Shown one piece after another: positions 8,332 through 11,006 of a DNA stretch of 11,006 nt. The DNA is from JBFWQM01 sp050249455 (GTDB taxonomy: Bacteria; Pseudomonadota; Alphaproteobacteria; MPNO01; VGEU01). The position numbers and the translations under genes were made by a program. Each line of letters opens with the position of its first letter. The stretch's first letter is position 1. The notes under the pieces were generated by a model that was not told where the DNA came from, ran no database searches, and saw only the letters and a program-made list of their open reading frames with translations. The stretch spans positions 1 to 11,006 of the forward strand of contig JBFWQM010000191.1 of assembly GCA_050249455.1 (NCBI GenBank), in the 5' to 3' direction.

Positions 8332-8337
8332 TTTATA
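8332..8337 (-). promoter_or_regulatory. TATAAA at the kdpC/kdpD junction, possible internal -10 box
   Basis: On the minus strand TATAAA lies in a short A+T-rich island just after the kdpC stop codon and about 36 bases before the preferred kdpD ATG. No clear -35 box is visible at the right distance. An internal promoter for kdpDE is known within kdpC of E. coli; whether this site is an equivalent is a guess. Confidence 0.2.
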
Positions 8338-8349
8338 CACCGGCCGCCG

Positions 8350-8955
8350 CTACCGGGGCGCCAGCGCGTCGAGCGCCAAATTGAGCTTGAGCACGTTCAC
8401 GCGCGGCTCGCCGATGACGCCGAGGAAGCGGCCCTCGGTCTGCGCCGCGACCAGCGCGCGCACGCGGTCCTCCCGCAGGCCGCGTGCCCTGGCGACCCGC
8501 GGCACCTGGAACAGCGCGCCCGCCGGCGTGACGTCGGCATCGAGGCCGCTCGCCGACGCGGTGACGAGGTCGACCGGCACGGGCACAGCGGGGTTCTCCG
8601 CCTTCAGCCGGGCAGCCTCCGCGTTCACCCGGTCGATCATGGCTCTTGAGGTCGGTCCGAGGTTCGACCCGGACGAGCTGGCGGCGTTATAGGGCGCCGG
8701 CACCGTCCTGGCCGCGTCGGCGGGATCGGGCGCCGAGGTCGCCGACGGCCTGCCGTGGAAATACCTGTCGTCTGTGAACGGCTGGCCGATCAGCGCGGAC
8801 CCGATCATCTTGCCGTCCTTCTCGATCAGGCTGCCGGCCGCCTGCCAGGGGAAGACGAGCTGGGCGATGCCGGTGACGCCCAGCGGGTAGGCGAACCCGG
8901 TGACGACGGTCATGGCGACGACCATCAGGACGGCGGGGCGAATCTGGCTCAACAT
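8350..8955 (-). CDS. kdpC: KdpC, potassium-transporting ATPase subunit C
   Basis: This is the small membrane-anchored subunit of the KdpFABC potassium pump, thought to assist ATP binding or complex assembly. It has 201 residues (E. coli KdpC has 190). One N-terminal membrane segment lies at about residues 8-30 (start MLSQIRPAVL). The soluble domain follows with family motifs FPWQAAGSL, GSALIGQPF, YFHGRPSAT (65-73), GSNLGPTS, VTASASGLD (131-139), QVPRVARARGL and the C-terminal VNVLKLNLALD. The ATG at 8955 gives the usual KdpC N-terminus and has AAGGA overlapping the kdpB stop codon eight bases upstream. The gap to kdpB is 11 bases, so the two are certainly co-transcribed. It ends in TAG shortly before kdpD. 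Confidence 0.96.
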   Translation of the reverse strand: MLSQIRPAVLMVVAMTVVTGFAYPLGVTGIAQLVFPWQAAGSLIEKDGKMIGSALIGQPFTDDRYFHGRPSATSAPDPADAARTVPAPYNAASSSGSNLGPTSRAMIDRVNAEAARLKAENPAVPVPVDLVTASASGLDADVTPAGALFQVPRVARARGLREDRVRALVAAQTEGRFLGVIGEPRVNVLKLNLALDALAPR

Positions 8956-8963
8956 GGCAGGTG

Positions 8964-8968
8964 TCCTT
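8964..8968 (-). promoter_or_regulatory. kdpC ribosome binding site overlapping the kdpB stop codon
   Basis: The minus strand reads TAAGGA, in which the kdpB stop codon TAA forms the start of the AAGGA ribosome site, eight bases before the kdpC ATG. This fits translational coupling of the two pump subunits and fixes the kdpC start. Confidence 0.65.
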
Positions 8969-11006
8969 ATGCGAGGCCGATGGCCGAGACGATCATGTCG
9001 ATCGCCTTGATGCCGGCGAACGGCACGACGATGCCGCCGATGCCATAGACCAGGAGGTTGCGCCGCAGGATGCTGGCGGCGCCGACCGCGCGGTAGCCGA
9101 CGCCGCGCAGCGCCAGCGGGATCAGCGCGACGATGATCAACGCATTGAAGATGATCGCAGACAGGATCGCGCTCTGCGGCGTCGCCAGGTTCATCACGTT
9201 GAGCGCCTGGAGCGGCGGGTAGAACGCGACGAACATCGCCGGGATGATCGCGAAGTACTTGGCGACGTCGTTGGCGATCGAGAACGTGGTCAGCGCGCCG
9301 CGCGTCATCAGCAGCTGCTTGCCGATCTCGACGATCTCGATCAGCTTGGTCGGATCGCTGTCGAGGTCGACCATGTTGCCCGCCTCGCGCGCCGCCATGG
9401 TGCCGGTGTTCATCGCCACGCCGACGTCGGCCTGCGCCAGCGCCGGCGCGTCGTTGGTGCCGTCGCCGCACATCGCGACCAGCTTGCCCTGCGCCTGCTC
9501 GTCGCGGATCAGCTTGAGCTTGGCCTCCGGCGTCGCCTGGGCGAGGAAGTCGTCGACACCCGCCTCGGCGGCGATCGCCGCGGCGGTCACCGGGTTGTCT
9601 CCGGTGATCATGACGGTGCGGATGCCCATCTTGCGCAGCGCCGCGAAGCGCTCCCGGATGCCGCCCTTGACGATGTCCTTGAGGTGGATGACGCCGAGCA
9701 GCCGGCCGTCGCGCGCGACCGCCAGCGGCGTGCCGCCGGTTTTGGCGATGTGCTCGGCGATCGTCTGGACCTGACGCACGGCGTCGTCCGGCCCCAGCCG
9801 CGGCTGCCCCGCTGCCGTGGCCCATGCCAGCACCGCATCGACGGCGCCCTTGCGGATCGACGAACCGTCGACGTCGATGCCGCTAAGCCGCGTCTGCGCC
9901 GAGAACGGAACGAAATGCGCGTGCAGCGGCGCCATCTCGCGGCCGCGGATGGCGTACCTCTCTTTGGCGAGCACGACGATCGATCGGCCCTCCGGCGTCT
10001 CGTCCGACAGGGAAGCGAGCTGCGCCGCATCCGCGAGTTCGGCCTCGCCCACGCCGGGCAGCGGCAGGAACCCGGTCGCCTGGCGGTTGCCCAAGGTGAT
10101 GGTGCCGGTCTTGTCGAGCAGGAGCGTGTCGACGTCGCCGGCGGCCTCCACCGCACGGCCCGACATCGCCAGCACGTTGAAGCGCACCAGCCGGTCCATG
10201 CCGGCGATGCCGATGGCCGACAGCAGCGCGCCGATCGTGGTCGGGATCAGGGTCACGAACAGCGCGGCCAGCACGACGACCGCGATGCTGCCGCCGGCAT
10301 AGCCGGCGAAGCTCGGGATGGTGGCGACCGCGATGACGAAGATGATCGTCATGCCGGCAAGCAGGATGTTGAGCGCGATCTCGTTGGGCGTCTTCTGGCG
10401 CTGGGCACCTTCCACCAGCGCAATCATGCGGTCCATGAAGGTCGTTCCGGTCGCAGCGGTGATGCGAACCTTGATCCTGTCGGAGATGACGAGGGTGCCG
10501 CCGGTGACCGCCGACCGGTCGCCGCCGCTTTCGCGGATCACCGGCGCAGACTCGCCGGTGATCGCCGACTCGTTGACCGAGGCTACGCCCTCGATCACCT
10601 CGCCGTCGCTCGGGATCAGGTCGCCCGCCTCGACCAGGACGACGTCGCCCGGCTTCAGCGTGGCGGCCGCGACCGTTCGCGCCGCGTCCGGGCCGCCGTT
10701 GCCAAGCAGCTTCGCCGTCGTTTCGGTCTTCGACCTGCGCAGGGTTGCCGCCTGCGCCTTGCCGCGTCCCTCGGCGACAGCCTCGGCAAAGTTGGCGAAC
10801 AGCACCGTGACCCACAGCCACAGCACGATCTGGAATGAGAAGCCGGCGCCTCCCGCGCCGGTCACAAGGTCGCGGATGAACAGCACGGCGGTCAGCGCGG
10901 CAACCACCTCGACCACGAACATCACCGGGCTGCGCAGCATGAGGCGTGGGTCGAGCTTGCGGAACGCCCCGCCGACCGCCGGCCCGAGGATCTTCGGGTC
11001 CGTCAG
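8967..11006 (-). CDS. kdpB: KdpB, potassium-transporting P-type ATPase subunit, 5'-truncated by window edge
   Basis: This is the ATP-hydrolysing subunit of the KdpFABC high-affinity potassium pump, in the inner membrane. The frame is open to the right edge, giving 679 visible residues; alignment by eye with E. coli KdpB (phosphorylated Asp 307, here 298) suggests only about nine N-terminal residues are missing. In window-fragment numbering: DPRLMLRSPVMFVV leads into the first membrane helix; ITGES (149-153) is the actuator loop, including the serine equivalent to the inhibitory phosphorylation site S162 of E. coli; DKTGT (298-302) is the phosphorylation motif; K386 (RKGAVDA) lies in the nucleotide domain; GDGTNDAP starts at 514 in the P domain; D580 and K583 in FSIANDVAKYF are the charged pair in the membrane. 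No frameshift or missing residue is seen. kdpA should lie just beyond the right edge. The ATG at 10940 is internal, not the true start. Confidence 0.97.
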   Translation of the reverse strand: MTDPKILGPAVGGAFRKLDPRLMLRSPVMFVVEVVAALTAVLFIRDLVTGAGGAGFSFQIVLWLWVTVLFANFAEAVAEGRGKAQAATLRRSKTETTAKLLGNGGPDAARTVAAATLKPGDVVLVEAGDLIPSDGEVIEGVASVNESAITGESAPVIRESGGDRSAVTGGTLVISDRIKVRITAATGTTFMDRMIALVEGAQRQKTPNEIALNILLAGMTIIFVIAVATIPSFAGYAGGSIAVVVLAALFVTLIPTTIGALLSAIGIAGMDRLVRFNVLAMSGRAVEAAGDVDTLLLDKTGTITLGNRQATGFLPLPGVGEAELADAAQLASLSDETPEGRSIVVLAKERYAIRGREMAPLHAHFVPFSAQTRLSGIDVDGSSIRKGAVDAVLAWATAAGQPRLGPDDAVRQVQTIAEHIAKTGGTPLAVARDGRLLGVIHLKDIVKGGIRERFAALRKMGIRTVMITGDNPVTAAAIAAEAGVDDFLAQATPEAKLKLIRDEQAQGKLVAMCGDGTNDAPALAQADVGVAMNTGTMAAREAGNMVDLDSDPTKLIEIVEIGKQLLMTRGALTTFSIANDVAKYFAIIPAMFVAFYPPLQALNVMNLATPQSAILSAIIFNALIIVALIPLALRGVGYRAVGAASILRRNLLVYGIGGIVVPFAGIKAIDMIVSAIGLA

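Noticed and set aside
5524..8649. A 1041-codon open frame on the plus strand, opposite kdpD and kdpE
   Set aside because: It is antisense to genes with intact family motifs, is full of Arg, Ala, His and Gly runs typical of G+C-rich shadow frames, and matches no fold I recognise.
8350..8955. GLDADVTP in KdpC instead of the commoner GLDPHISP
   Set aside because: E. coli KdpC, as I recall it, has GLDNNITP at this place, so these two positions vary naturally and the change is not remarkable.
8961..10838. A 625-codon plus-strand open frame opposite kdpB
   Set aside because: It is the complement of conserved KdpB sequence with low-complexity Arg/Asp/His composition, so a shadow frame.

Overview
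The window is G+C-rich throughout, with strong third-position G/C bias and long shadow reading frames opposite the real genes. Protein families, gene order and a palindromic intergenic repeat of a kind I associate with alphaproteobacteria suggest an alphaproteobacterial chromosome (Rhizobiales or Rhodospirillales-like). That placement is inference. No RNA genes, insertion sequences, CRISPR arrays or integration signs were seen. No intergenic stretch exceeds about 140 bases.

Left part (1-3370, plus strand): the end of an operon for a three-subunit molybdenum hydroxylase of the xanthine dehydrogenase / CO dehydrogenase superfamily, in the order FAD subunit (5'-truncated by the window edge), [2Fe-2S] subunit, molybdopterin subunit. 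The first two genes overlap by ATGA and the third follows after 13 bases. The large subunit lacks the active-site loop of form I CO dehydrogenase, so the enzyme is probably a hydroxylase of an unknown aromatic or N-heterocyclic substrate or aldehyde.

Middle (3371-4879): the hydroxylase operon converges on a minus-strand gene for a two-domain VOC (extradiol dioxygenase-like) protein. Between them lie a strong hairpin and a three-armed palindromic repeat. The VOC protein seems to keep its metal-binding triad in the N-terminal domain and to have lost two of three ligands in the C-terminal one. Hydroxylase and putative ring-cleavage protein could act in one catabolic pathway, but only their adjacency supports this.

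Right part (4880-11006, minus strand): most of a high-affinity potassium uptake operon, transcribed right to left as kdpB (lacking only about ten N-terminal codons), kdpC, kdpD and kdpE. kdpA, and kdpF if present, should lie just beyond the right edge. KdpB and KdpC are ATPase subunits of the K+ pump. KdpD is the membrane sensor kinase and KdpE its response regulator. kdpD and kdpE overlap by ATGA, and an 18-base perfect palindrome in the last codons of kdpD abuts the kdpE ribosome binding site.

Overall these are ordinary metabolic and transport genes. The items most worth a second look are the inverted active-site conservation in the VOC protein, the cruciform repeat between the convergent genes, and the kdpD/kdpE junction palindrome.
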